Shown: positions 1 through 6,421 of the stretch, piece after piece
Numbering within the stretch: the first letter of the stretch is position 1
Layout of the letters: each line of letters starts with the position of its first letter
From: an uncultured Candidatus Melainabacteria bacterium
GTDB taxonomy: Bacteria; Cyanobacteriota; Vampirovibrionia; Gastranaerophilales; Gastranaerophilaceae
Direction of reading: 5' to 3'
Assembly: GCA_934757255.1 (NCBI GenBank)
Contig: CAKVLL010000049.1
Coordinates: 1-8,871 of the forward strand
Length of the DNA: 8,871 nt
Notes under the pieces: model-generated
Databases searched by the model: none
Told to the model about the DNA's origin: nothing
What the model saw: the letters and a program-made list of their open reading frames with translations, nothing else
Translations under genes and position numbers: made by a program

Positions 1-548
1 TCAGAATATTCCAATTTGCCATTTTTATCTTTTTTTGTAAAATTAGTCATATTTCCATTTGCGTCATAGGTGTATTCTTCTGTGCACTTAACCTTACCGT
101 TTTCATCTTTATCTACTTCTTTTGTTTTATTTCCATTGGCGTCATAGGTGTATTCTTCAGAATATTCCAATTTGCCATTTTTATCTTTTTTTGTAAAATT
201 AGTCATATTTCCATTTGCGTCATAGGTGTATTCATAAGTATCATAAGCTTTACCATTTTCATCTTTAAATATGCGTTTAGTTTTATTTCCATTGGCGTCA
301 TAGGTGTATTCTTTTGTGGACTCAACCTTACCATTTTTATCTCTTGATATACACTTTGTCATATTTCCCTTGGCGTCATAGGTGTATTCCTCTGTGGACT
401 CAATCCTACCATTTTTGCCCTTATATATTTCCTTTGTTTTATTTCCATTGGCGTCATAAGTGTATTCTTCTGTGGACTCAACCTTACCGTTTTTATCTCT
501 TGATATACGCTTAGTTTCATTTCCATTAGTATCGTAGGTACTTTCAAT
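1..548 (-). repeat. 78-bp in-frame tandem repeat array, about 7 copies
   Basis: The landmark GCGTCATA (or a close variant) recurs at 61, 139, 217, 295, 373, 451 and 529, exactly 78 bp apart, encoding the 26-residue units of the repeat protein. Bases 1-77 are identical to 157-233, showing a recent duplication of two units (156 bp) on top of the older, more diverged array. The array runs off the left edge, so the true copy number is unknown. Confidence 0.95.
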
Positions 549-1499
549 ATTGACAGAATTTAGAGTTGTATATTCCGTATCATTGCAACTAATAACAACT
601 TCGCTATTCCCTAAATTATAACGATTACCATTGTTCTCAAATGTGTATTTGTTCCACCAGTCACTATAAGAGTCTATGTACGCATTATAAGTTCGACCAT
701 CTTCATTTACGATTCTATATGAACCTTTTGCATCTTTACCCGCAATAGCATTACCTTTTGCGTCATAGCTCATTTTTTCACCATTATCATAATTATCTGT
801 ATATCCACCATTAGCCGCATAAGTTCTTGTAAAAGATTTCTCTCCAATATTACCTGAGGTTTGTTTCAATTCGCCATTAACAAGTTCATAGATGGCAGTT
901 TGTTTTACATTCCCATCAGCGTCACGAATAATCTCGCTTTTGCCGATTATTTCGTCATTTTTATAGCGTTCTTCAACCTCTACGCCATTTTCTTCTCTAA
1001 TAATTTTGGTGGAATTTTCATCAACACTATATTCTTTATAAACTCTTGCTCCATTAGTAACTTCATTGGTTGACTTTAATCGACCATTCTTATTATAAAC
1101 TGATGTCAACGACGTATCACCTTGTTTTTCTGCAACAGAAGTATTTCCTTGAGTATCAGTTGTAGAAGATTCAATGTTTGCAGAAATGCCTACAACATCT
1201 TTTAGGAAACCAAAAAAGGTTTCAGCTTTAACGTCTTTTAAACCCAAACTTGATAGCAATTTACCAGCTTCGTGTTTAGAAAAAATATTATTTTTGGCAA
1301 AATTCTGCACCTTAGATTTCAAGTCATTGACTTCGCTCTCTTCTAATACACCTTCAGTTTGCCCAGTTTTATCTAATGCATTAAAAATACTTTTGTATTT
1401 GTCGTCAACTTTTTCAGCACTAATACCACCTTTTAAATTGTTAAGGTTTATATCTTCTGCACTTTTGCCTTTGCCTAATCTCAAGTTAAAATCTACCAT
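1..1499 (-). CDS. Large YD-like repeat protein, N-terminal 499 residues (continues past window start)
   Basis: The minus-strand frame is open from the ATG at 1499 to base 1, giving 499 residues with no stop, so the C-terminus lies outside the window. An AGGAG ribosome site (1506-1510) sits 6 nt before the ATG. There is no signal peptide. Residues 45-65 (DKTGQTEGVLEESE) resemble a degenerate EF-hand loop followed by a helical stretch. Residues about 125-317 are Gly/Asn/Asp-rich with worn NGxL/DADGN motifs. Residues 318-499 are seven consecutive 26-residue repeats of the form YTYDANGNxTKxxxKDxNGK. The YD plus GN pattern resembles YD/RHS-type repeats, which usually form beta-shell or beta-solenoid structures in surface or toxin-delivery proteins. 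No RHS core motif or toxin domain is visible. The function is unknown; the repeat-family link is my inference, while the open frame and repeats are directly seen. Confidence 0.88.
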   Translation of the reverse strand, partial: MVDFNLRLGKGKSAEDINLNNLKGGISAEKVDDKYKSIFNALDKTGQTEGVLEESEVNDLKSKVQNFAKNNIFSKHEAGKLLSSLGLKDVKAETFFGFLKDVVGISANIESSTTDTQGNTSVAEKQGDTSLTSVYNKNGRLKSTNEVTNGARVYKEYSVDENSTKIIREENGVEVEERYKNDEIIGKSEIIRDADGNVKQTAIYELVNGELKQTSGNIGEKSFTRTYAANGGYTDNYDNGEKMSYDAKGNAIAGKDAKGSYRIVNEDGRTYNAYIDSYSDWWNKYTFENNGNRYNLGNSEVVISCNDTEYTTLNSVNIESTYDTNGNETKRISRDKNGKVESTEEYTYDANGNKTKEIYKGKNGRIESTEEYTYDAKGNMTKCISRDKNGKVESTKEYTYDANGNKTKRIFKDENGKAYDTYEYTYDANGNMTNFTKKDKNGKLEYSEEYTYDANGNKTKEVDKDENGKVKCTEEYTYDANGNMTNFTKKDKNGKLEYS

Positions 1500-1524
1500 A
1501 TCTTACTCCTATATTTTTGCTTAC

Positions 1525-1553
1525 CTTATAGTTATCGGCATTTTTTTTGTAAA
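1525..1553 (-). promoter_or_regulatory. Promoter of the YD-like repeat gene
   Basis: On the minus strand there is a -35 TTTACA (1553-1548), a 17-bp spacer and a -10 TATAAG (1530-1525). This predicts a start near 1518 and a leader of about 19 nt that includes the AGGAG site at 1506-1510. Spacing and boxes are near the sigma-70 ideal. Confidence 0.65.
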
Positions 1554-1604
1554 CTTTAGGGTATTCTGCAAAAATTGAACGCAAAACTACTACTACGACG
1601 ACTA

Positions 1605-1655
1605 CTATTACTACGTTTGCGCCGATTGTAACAATTTTTTTAGAACTACTTAACA
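1605..1655. repeat. Direct repeat block, copy A (pairs with 1976-2025)
   Basis: A triplet-rich stretch (ACT/ACG/ATT steps from about 1587) leads into TTTGCGCCGATTGTAACAA, a run of seven T, and CTTAACA. The first 40 bases match copy B at 32 positions, in the same orientation, 371 bp apart. On the minus strand this copy lies just upstream of the repeat-protein promoter. Its role is unknown. Confidence 0.6.
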
Positions 1656-1679
1656 TTTGTAACACTTTGTTACAAATGT
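1653..1679. repeat. Perfect 11-bp inverted repeat (hairpin)
   Basis: ACATTTGTAAC and GTTACAAATGT pair perfectly around the 5-nt loop ACTTT. No T-run follows on either side, so it is not a standard terminator. It lies about 100 bp upstream of the repeat-protein promoter and could be an operator or an RNA hairpin. Confidence 0.6.
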
Positions 1680-1751
1680 AATCTGGGTGAGTTCAAGAAG
1701 CAATCGCAACACTAAAATATCTACCTACTTGATTATATCCATTATAATTCG

Positions 1752-1886
1752 ATGAAGCATTACAAAATTTCTCCAAGAAATTGGAAATATTCAACATTTT
1801 TGAAATTCGTTGAAAAAGGTTATTATGATATCAATTGGTGTAATTTTGATGATGTTAATAATATTAATGATTTGAATTTGGAATAG
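1752..1886 (+). CDS. Possible small ORF or gene remnant, 44 aa
   Basis: An ATG at 1752 opens a 44-codon frame ending in TAG at 1886. The predicted peptide begins MKHYKISPRNWKYSTFLKF and continues through VEKGYYDINWCNFDD to NLE. It has the mixed aromatic, charged and hydrophobic content of a real protein and not of low-complexity AT sequence. The frame stays open upstream to about 1716. There is no Shine-Dalgarno sequence; a TATAAT at 1743-1748 sits too close to the ATG and has no good -35. I do not recognise a family. It may be a small protein or the surviving end of a decayed gene. Confidence 0.25.
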   Translation: MKHYKISPRNWKYSTFLKFVEKGYYDINWCNFDDVNNINDLNLE

Positions 1887-1928
1887 ATGATTTAAATATG
1901 TAATATTCATAAGGTGAAAACTTGTGAA

Positions 1929-1956
1929 GGTGGGAACCGCTCACGCTTTTCCCACC
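1929..1956. repeat. GC-rich 8-bp hairpin
   Basis: GGTGGGAA (1929-1936) pairs with TTCCCACC (1949-1956) around a 12-nt loop. It lies 43 bp after the possible 44-aa ORF but has no following T-tract, so a terminator role is doubtful. Confidence 0.45.
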
Positions 1957-1975
1957 CTATCTACTTCATTCGTTA

Positions 1976-2025
1976 TTATTATTAAATTTGAGCCAATTGT
2001 AAAGATTTTTTTAGTTTGCTTAACA
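1976..2025. repeat. Direct repeat block, copy B (pairs with 1605-1655)
   Basis: A TTA-triplet run is followed by TTTGAGCCAATTGTAAAG, seven T, AG and CTTAACA, in the same order and orientation as copy A (about 80% identical over 40 bp). It may be a leftover of a duplicated upstream region. Confidence 0.55.
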
Positions 2026-2149
2026 ATATTAAGTTTTATTAATAAATTCATTAAAAAAATCAGTGTTTTATTTTAAGTACATATTAAATTAATGCTCTTT
2101 TTTTTGCGGAAACCGGGACTTCGTCTTTTATTTTATAAAATTTTAGTTT

Positions 2150-2177
2150 TTGATTTTGTTTTTTTCACTGTTATAAT
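2150..2177 (+). promoter_or_regulatory. rsmI promoter, predicted leaderless
   Basis: There is a -35 TTGATT (2150-2155), a 16-bp spacer and a perfect -10 TATAAT (2172-2177). The expected transcription start, 7 nt after the -10, is about 2184. That is the A of the ATG preferred for rsmI, and no Shine-Dalgarno sequence is present. Confidence 0.6.
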
Positions 2178-2183
2178 ATGTTT

Positions 2184-3002
2184 ATGGCACAAAGAAAGTT
2201 TGATTTTTATATAGTTCCAACGCCAATTGGTAATATTAAAGATATTACTTTGCGAGCAATTGAAGTTTTGAAATCGGTTGATTTAATCGCTTGTGAAGAT
2301 ACTCGTGTTACACAAAAATTGCTTAATCATTATGAAATTTCGACTAAGTGTGTGTCTTATCATAAATATAATGAGTATGAAAGAATTGATTTTTTCTTAA
2401 ATATGATAAAAGAAGGCAAAACTATTGCTCTTGTTTCAGATGCAGGGACTCCAATGATTTGTGACCCTGGGAATGTTATTGTATCGGCGTTGCAAAAAGA
2501 AGGTTGTTCTGTAACATCGTTAGCTGGGGCTTGCGCTGTTACAACTTTTTTATCACAACTTCCTCGTGAAAATGAACAATTTACGTTTATAGGATTTATC
2601 CCAAGAACAGAAAATCAAATAAAAGAGGTGTGTAAAAAGTTTTTGGCTCAAAATGTTGTATTCTATGATTCACCGGAAAGAATTTTAAAAACATTGAGAG
2701 TCATTCAAAAATATAGAGGTGATATTCAGGTTTCTTTAGGACGTGAGATAACAAAACTTTTTGAAGAAATAGTTACTGACAAAATATCGAATATTTTAAA
2801 ATATTTCAAAGATGGAATTAAAGGTGAAATTGTTTGCATGCTTTATGCTGAAGAAAATACCTCTAGTTATGATATAAGAACTCACATTATAGATTTAAAA
2901 CAAAAAGGTTTTAAAGATAAAGAAATTTCTGTTATTTTGTCTACAGTTTTTGACATTAATAAAAACGATGTTTATAAATTATTGCTTCAAAAAGTTGAAT
3001 AG
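2184..3002 (+). CDS. rsmI: 16S rRNA (cytidine-1402-2'-O)-methyltransferase RsmI
   Basis: RsmI uses S-adenosylmethionine to 2'-O-methylate C1402 of 16S rRNA in the decoding centre; it is a cytoplasmic member of the tetrapyrrole methylase fold. The 272-residue product shows the family hallmarks in order: VPTPIGNIKDITLRA near the N-terminus, ACEDTR (36-41), SDAGTP (85-90) with DPGN after it, GFIPR (137-141), DSPERI (162-167) and REITKLFEE (187-195). It ends in the short helical C-terminal extension usual for the family. The usual PGPSA loop reads LAGACA here. ATG 2178 is also in frame, but it abuts the -10 box, so ATG 2184 is preferred. It is followed 57 nt later by the GT2-like gene and is probably cotranscribed with it. 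Confidence 0.95.
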   Translation: MAQRKFDFYIVPTPIGNIKDITLRAIEVLKSVDLIACEDTRVTQKLLNHYEISTKCVSYHKYNEYERIDFFLNMIKEGKTIALVSDAGTPMICDPGNVIVSALQKEGCSVTSLAGACAVTTFLSQLPRENEQFTFIGFIPRTENQIKEVCKKFLAQNVVFYDSPERILKTLRVIQKYRGDIQVSLGREITKLFEEIVTDKISNILKYFKDGIKGEIVCMLYAEENTSSYDIRTHIIDLKQKGFKDKEISVILSTVFDINKNDVYKLLLQKVE

Positions 3003-3059
3003 CATGTTATTATTTGAGTATTTGTTGTTTTTAGAGTAAACTTGTGTCAAGAGGTTATT

Positions 3060-4568
3060 ATGTCAGTTTTATATATTTATATTACAATATTTACTATATT
3101 TTATACAATTTTGGCTTTTGCAAGTTTAAAGTCAAAGAGAAAAATCAGAGATAAATTTACTAACAAAGATTTGAATATTTGTGTAGTGGTTTATGCATCC
3201 GGTAAATGTGATACATTAGAAAACTTGTTGAATCAGTTAAAAAATCAAAATTATTCAAAAACGCATTATACAATTTATGCGATTTTAGATAAATGTGAGA
3301 GTGTTTCTGATGTTACGTTACAAACAGATTTAGATGTTAATATTATTAATATAAATAATCTTGAACCAATTGGAAAAAGCCAAGCCTATTCGATATTGGC
3401 AGAAAAACTTTCAGAAGCTCAGAAGTTGGATGCGTATGTGTTTTTGGATGCTAAAAATTATGTAGATTCTGATTTTTTAAATAATGTCAATTATTATTTA
3501 ACAAAATATGATGTTTTTATGCCAATAGTTAATTATATTGGTGAGTATAAAGATATGAAGTTTTGGGATTGCGTACGAGTAACATATTCAAACTATGTTT
3601 CAAAATTTATATATGCAACAAGAACCAGACTTGGTTTAACAAATTTAATTAATACAGATAATTTTGTTATAAAAAAATCATTGCTCAACAGAATTGGTTC
3701 TTTTGATTTTCAGGATAAGGCGGCAGAAGTTCTTTACACATTAAAATTAGCAAAAGAGAAGATTGCAGTCGCATCTATAGATGATTTGAAGGTTTATACA
3801 GAGATTGAATATTATGACAATAGAATTCCATCTTTATCTAAACGAATAAATATTTTTTATAATGAAATAACACATTCGCCAAATTTTATAACTCAAGAAT
3901 ACTTATGTTCCCTTGTACAGCCGAATGTATTGTTTTGCATATTTGCTTATTTAATTTTATTAAAACACGCGTATACATTTTCCTTTTGGGCGGGATATTC
4001 AACAATATTAATTTCATCAATAGTTTTGGCTTTAGCATTTTGTATTAGTTTGTTGCATGCAAATATTTATGCTAAAGAATATATATATTTATTTGCATAT
4101 CCAATATATTCATTTGCGCATGTTATAAAGAATTTTCCTCCGATAAGAGGTACGAGAAGGTTTATTAAAAATAGGACTCGTAAGCATAATGTAGAAAAGA
4201 TGGTAACAAATATTATTGTTACAGATGGAAAACGAGATTTTCAATGTCAATTAGAGTTAATTTCTGATGAAGGTTTGGCAAGGGTTAAATTTATTAATAA
4301 AGGTAAGACTTATATTACTAAAAATAATCATTTACGTATGGTAGATGCGATAAGAGAGTTAACGGAAAAACTTAATGATTATGGATTATCTTTAAAAATT
4401 TGTCAATGTTGCAAATATTTCCAACCGCTGATTGACGGCTCAACAAATATGGTTAAAGGCTGCTGCAAATGCCAATTTCAAGGTAGAGTCGAAGGTGATA
4501 TTATACCGACTTTAGTTTGGAATACTTGTCCTAAATTTGAAGAACAAAACATTGTTAATTTATTTTAA
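3060..4568 (+). CDS. Membrane GT2-fold glycosyltransferase-like protein with eroded catalytic motifs and Cys-rich C-terminus
   Basis: The protein has 502 residues, from the ATG at 3060 with AAGAGG 5 nt upstream; a TTG at 3042 is a less likely start. Residue 3-22 is a membrane segment. Residues about 37-270 follow the GT2 (cellulose-synthase/BcsA-like) layout: a VVVYASGK strand, N-Q-x-Y helix, GKSQAY (105-110) and FLDAKNYVDSDFL (128-140). Hydrophobic segments lie near 290-304, 313-335 and 340-355. Key residues differ from active GT2 enzymes: the DxD motif is D-A-K (130-132), the ED base motif reads A-A-E (221-223), and QxxRW reads LSKRI. Residues about 380-502 form a separate module with Cys at 448, 450, 451, 468, 469, 471 and 490, spaced like a metal site. 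It may be a non-catalytic transferase homologue, a polysaccharide-binding scaffold or an enzyme with altered chemistry. It is downstream of rsmI, with no terminator between them. Confidence 0.8.
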   Translation: MSVLYIYITIFTIFYTILAFASLKSKRKIRDKFTNKDLNICVVVYASGKCDTLENLLNQLKNQNYSKTHYTIYAILDKCESVSDVTLQTDLDVNIININNLEPIGKSQAYSILAEKLSEAQKLDAYVFLDAKNYVDSDFLNNVNYYLTKYDVFMPIVNYIGEYKDMKFWDCVRVTYSNYVSKFIYATRTRLGLTNLINTDNFVIKKSLLNRIGSFDFQDKAAEVLYTLKLAKEKIAVASIDDLKVYTEIEYYDNRIPSLSKRINIFYNEITHSPNFITQEYLCSLVQPNVLFCIFAYLILLKHAYTFSFWAGYSTILISSIVLALAFCISLLHANIYAKEYIYLFAYPIYSFAHVIKNFPPIRGTRRFIKNRTRKHNVEKMVTNIIVTDGKRDFQCQLELISDEGLARVKFINKGKTYITKNNHLRMVDAIRELTEKLNDYGLSLKICQCCKYFQPLIDGSTNMVKGCCKCQFQGRVEGDIIPTLVWNTCPKFEEQNIVNLF

Positions 4569-4625
4569 TTAAATTTGCGATAAATAAGGTGGAAACGTGT
4601 TTTTTATCTTATTTTAAGAATTAAA

Positions 4626-4657
4626 AATGGCGCTTCTGCATTTGCAGAAGCGCCATT
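4626..4657 (-). terminator. Rho-independent terminator, mainly for the DegT-type gene
   Basis: A 14-15 bp perfect stem (AATGGCGCTTCTGC / GCAGAAGCGCCATT) has a 2-4 nt loop. Read on the minus strand it begins 16 nt after the aminotransferase stop and is followed by TTTTTAA. On the plus strand the T-tract is absent, though the stem could still block read-through from the convergent GT2-like gene. Confidence 0.85.
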
Positions 4658-4673
4658 AGAATTTACATATTTA

Positions 4674-5792
4674 CTAAGCTAATGCTTTTGATTTTTCGAT
4701 ACAGTCAATTAAAGTTGATGCAACGGTTTTTTGTTCTTCTAATGTTAGTTCAGGGAACATCGGAAGTGAAATAACCATTTCTGTATCTTTTTCTGTATTT
4801 GGAAGCATTCCTTTAGTCCAGCCAAGATGAGCGTGAACTTTTTGTAAATGCAATGGAACTGGATAATAAAGCATTGCACCGATTCCTGCTTCTTGTAACA
4901 TTTTGTGAATGTTATCTCTGTTAGGAATTTTAACTGTGTATTGGTGATATACGCAGTAAGTATCAGCCAATTCTTTTGGTGTTTGAATATCAGAACATCC
5001 TGCAAACAATTCATTATAAGTTTTTGCATGACTTCTTCTATCTTTGTTCCATTCATCAATATAGTTTAATTTAATTCTTAAGATAGCAGCTTGAATTTCG
5101 TCTAAACGAGAGTTTACACCAATTTCATCGTGATAATATCTAACAGCACCACCGTGGTTACGTAGAGCAATAATTCTGTTTCTTAAATTTTCACTGTTTA
5201 CGGTAATTAAACCGCCATCACCCATACCTCCTAAGTTTTTAGTTGGGTAGAAGCTATAACATCCGATATCGCCAAATGTACCAACTTTTTGTCCTTTGTA
5301 TTCTGCGCCGATAGCTTGGCAACAGTCTTCAATTACATATAAGTTGTGACGTTTAGCAATGTCCATAATTGCATCCATATCGCATGGTTGGCCATATAAA
5401 TGAACCGGAATAATTGCTTTTGTTTTTGGTGTAATTCTTTCTTCAATTTTTTTAGGGTCTATGTTGAATGTATCAGGGTCAATATCAGCAAAAACAGGAG
5501 TTGCACCTACAATACCAATAGCTTCTGTTGTAGCAACAAATGTAAATGCGGTTGTAATAACTTCATCGCCTGCGCCTATATCTAAAGCTCTTAAACCTAA
5601 ATGTAAAGCGTCTGTACCTGAATTCAATGCAACAGTGTAATTACATCCGATGTATTTTGCTAATTCAGCTTCTAAAGCTTTGCAGTTTGGTCCTAAAATA
5701 TAAGAGCCTGAACGTAAAACTTCGCATACTGCTTTTTCTACTTCAGCCCCTATTTTAGCATATTGTCTTTTTGAATCTAAAATTGGTATCAT
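4674..5792 (-). CDS. DegT/DnrJ/EryC1/StrS-family PLP sugar aminotransferase
   Basis: Family members transfer an amino group, usually from glutamate, to a keto-sugar nucleotide on the way to amino sugars in O-antigen, capsule, glycan or secondary-metabolite pathways. The 372-residue product is full length (fold type I). Visible landmarks are YILGP (31-35), LNSGTDALHLGL (56-67, cofactor phosphate), AFTFVAT (82-88), VHLYGQPCDMD (130-140), EDCCQA (155-160, with the Asp that contacts the pyridine nitrogen), SFYPTKNLGGMGDGG (180-194) with K185 as the PLP lysine, and RLDEIQAAIL toward the C-terminal domain. The start is fixed by AGGAGG (5798-5803) 5 nt upstream. The gene stands alone with its own terminator, so the substrate cannot be told; WbpE-like and PglE/VioA-like activities are all possible. 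I found no convincing promoter upstream. Confidence 0.93.
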   Translation of the reverse strand: MIPILDSKRQYAKIGAEVEKAVCEVLRSGSYILGPNCKALEAELAKYIGCNYTVALNSGTDALHLGLRALDIGAGDEVITTAFTFVATTEAIGIVGATPVFADIDPDTFNIDPKKIEERITPKTKAIIPVHLYGQPCDMDAIMDIAKRHNLYVIEDCCQAIGAEYKGQKVGTFGDIGCYSFYPTKNLGGMGDGGLITVNSENLRNRIIALRNHGGAVRYYHDEIGVNSRLDEIQAAILRIKLNYIDEWNKDRRSHAKTYNELFAGCSDIQTPKELADTYCVYHQYTVKIPNRDNIHKMLQEAGIGAMLYYPVPLHLQKVHAHLGWTKGMLPNTEKDTEMVISLPMFPELTLEEQKTVASTLIDCIEKSKALA

Positions 5793-5902
5793 AATATCCT
5801 CCTATTCTTTCTCTCTATATATTAATAGTAACACACAAAATTTAAGCCTTTATATAATCTTAACCCCTTTTGTATAATAAAAATGCTAGTATATTTAATG
5901 TA

Positions 5903-5931
5903 TTGTTTATCTTATGAATATATTTTATAAT
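5903..5931 (+). promoter_or_regulatory. Promoter of the 82-aa orphan gene
   Basis: A -35 TTGTTT (5903-5908), 17-bp spacer and -10 TATAAT (5926-5931) predict a start near 5938. The leader is short and carries AGGAG at 5942-5946, 7 nt before the ATG. Confidence 0.7.
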
Positions 5932-5953
5932 GTAAGCAAATAGGAGATTAGTC

Positions 5954-6202
5954 ATGTTACCAATCATAACAGAAGAAATGTCATTAGAAATTTTTTCAGA
6001 AGCATTTCAAGATGTCCAAGCTTGGCGAAAGAATATGGTTCAATATTTGAAGGAAGAGAATCCGGAAATTAATTCTGCAATATTAGAAGTCGCTAAACAC
6101 GACGAAAGTATTGATTTGAAAGCTGTTGCATTAGGAGCATATCTTTCTTATCGATTGTTAGAACTTGCAACAGAAAATGATGGGTTATCTATCGAAGAAT
6201 AA
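5954..6202 (+). CDS. Small acidic helical protein, unknown function (82 aa)
   Basis: The ATG at 5954 follows an AGGAG at 7-nt spacing, behind a near-ideal promoter, and the frame ends just before a strong terminator, so this is a well-supported single-gene unit. The protein is Glu-rich, has no signal peptide or membrane segment, and appears mostly helical: EMSLEIFSEAFQDVQAWRKNM (8-28), an ILEVAKHDESIDLKAVALGA stretch, and a C-terminal LSYRLLELATE helix. It has no cysteines and no recognisable nucleic-acid-binding or catalytic motif. I do not recognise the family. It is likely cytoplasmic; a small regulator or partner protein is possible but unsupported. Confidence 0.8.
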   Translation: MLPIITEEMSLEIFSEAFQDVQAWRKNMVQYLKEENPEINSAILEVAKHDESIDLKAVALGAYLSYRLLELATENDGLSIEE

Positions 6203-6211
6203 ATTTTAAAT

Positions 6212-6269
6212 AATTATGAAAAAAGAGCGCTCAATTTTAGGTAAAACTGGGCGTTCTTTTTTCATAATT
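6212..6269 (+). terminator. Rho-independent terminator after the 82-aa gene, probably bidirectional
   Basis: A stem of about 22 bp (6212-6233 with 6248-6269, two G-U type mismatches) is built from GAAAAAAGAGCGCTCA and TGGGCGTTCTTTTTTC around a 14-nt loop. The A-run and T-run within the arms give a U-tract on either strand. It could also end the minus-strand unit that finishes with the tRNA. Confidence 0.85.
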
Positions 6270-6340
6270 AAATTGTATGATAATTTATATCTAAACCTTA
6301 ATTAATTACAAGGATATAAGTAGCTTATACAACAGAAAAA

Positions 6341-6411
6341 CTCCCGAAGATGGATTCGAACCACCGTTGAAAGAGCCAGAATCTTCCGTCCTGCCACTAG
6401 ACGATTCGGGA
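6341..6411 (-). tRNA. tRNA-Gln (anticodon CUG)
   Basis: On the minus strand a full 71-nt cloverleaf can be drawn. The acceptor is TCCCGAA/TTCGGGA with discriminator G. The D arm is GTC-TAGTGGCAG-GAC. The anticodon arm is GAAGA-TTCTGGC-TCTTT with CUG at positions 34-36, and the T arm is GGTGG-TTCGAAT-CCATC. The weak U1-A72 pair and G73 are known identity elements of tRNA-Gln. CCA is not encoded; TTT follows the discriminator, so CCA must be added. The gene begins 10 nt after the stop codon of the upstream minus-strand gene, suggesting processing from a shared transcript. Confidence 0.93.
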
Positions 6412-6421
6412 AAATTCTCTA

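Larger units (their letters stand above)
1554..2149. other. Gene-poor interval between repeat gene and rsmI
   Basis: About 600 bp separate two divergent genes. Apart from the hairpins, the paired direct repeats and the short possible ORF listed separately, I see only AT-rich sequence: no tRNA, rRNA or frame with a good ribosome site. A remnant of lost genes is possible. Confidence 0.6.

Noticed and set aside
314..514. Plus-strand open frame of 66 codons
   Set aside because: It lies inside the minus-strand tandem repeat and is an antisense reading of it, with a repetitive, Trp/Tyr/Phe-rich peptide and no ribosome site.
1..548. A CRISPR-like array because of regular repeats
   Set aside because: Units are directly adjacent with no unique spacers, the period is exactly 78 bp, and all copies stay in frame within one long coding region.
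1174..1578. Plus-strand open frame of 134 codons
   Set aside because: It is antisense to the N-terminal part of the repeat gene, extends over that gene's promoter, and has no ribosome site; the minus-strand gene has promoter, AGGAG and a coherent product.
3042..3059. TTG start for the glycosyltransferase-like gene
   Set aside because: It lacks a ribosome site, whereas ATG 3060 has AAGAGG at 5-nt spacing and begins directly with the membrane helix.
4582..4612. AAATAAG/CTTATTT hairpin as a terminator of the GT2-like gene
   Set aside because: The stem is only 7 AT-rich pairs with a 17-nt loop; the strong stem at 4626-4657 is the better stop.
5400..5585. Plus-strand open frame within the aminotransferase
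   Set aside because: Antisense shadow of a strongly conserved PLP enzyme; its Cys/Asn/Phe-rich peptide is not credible.
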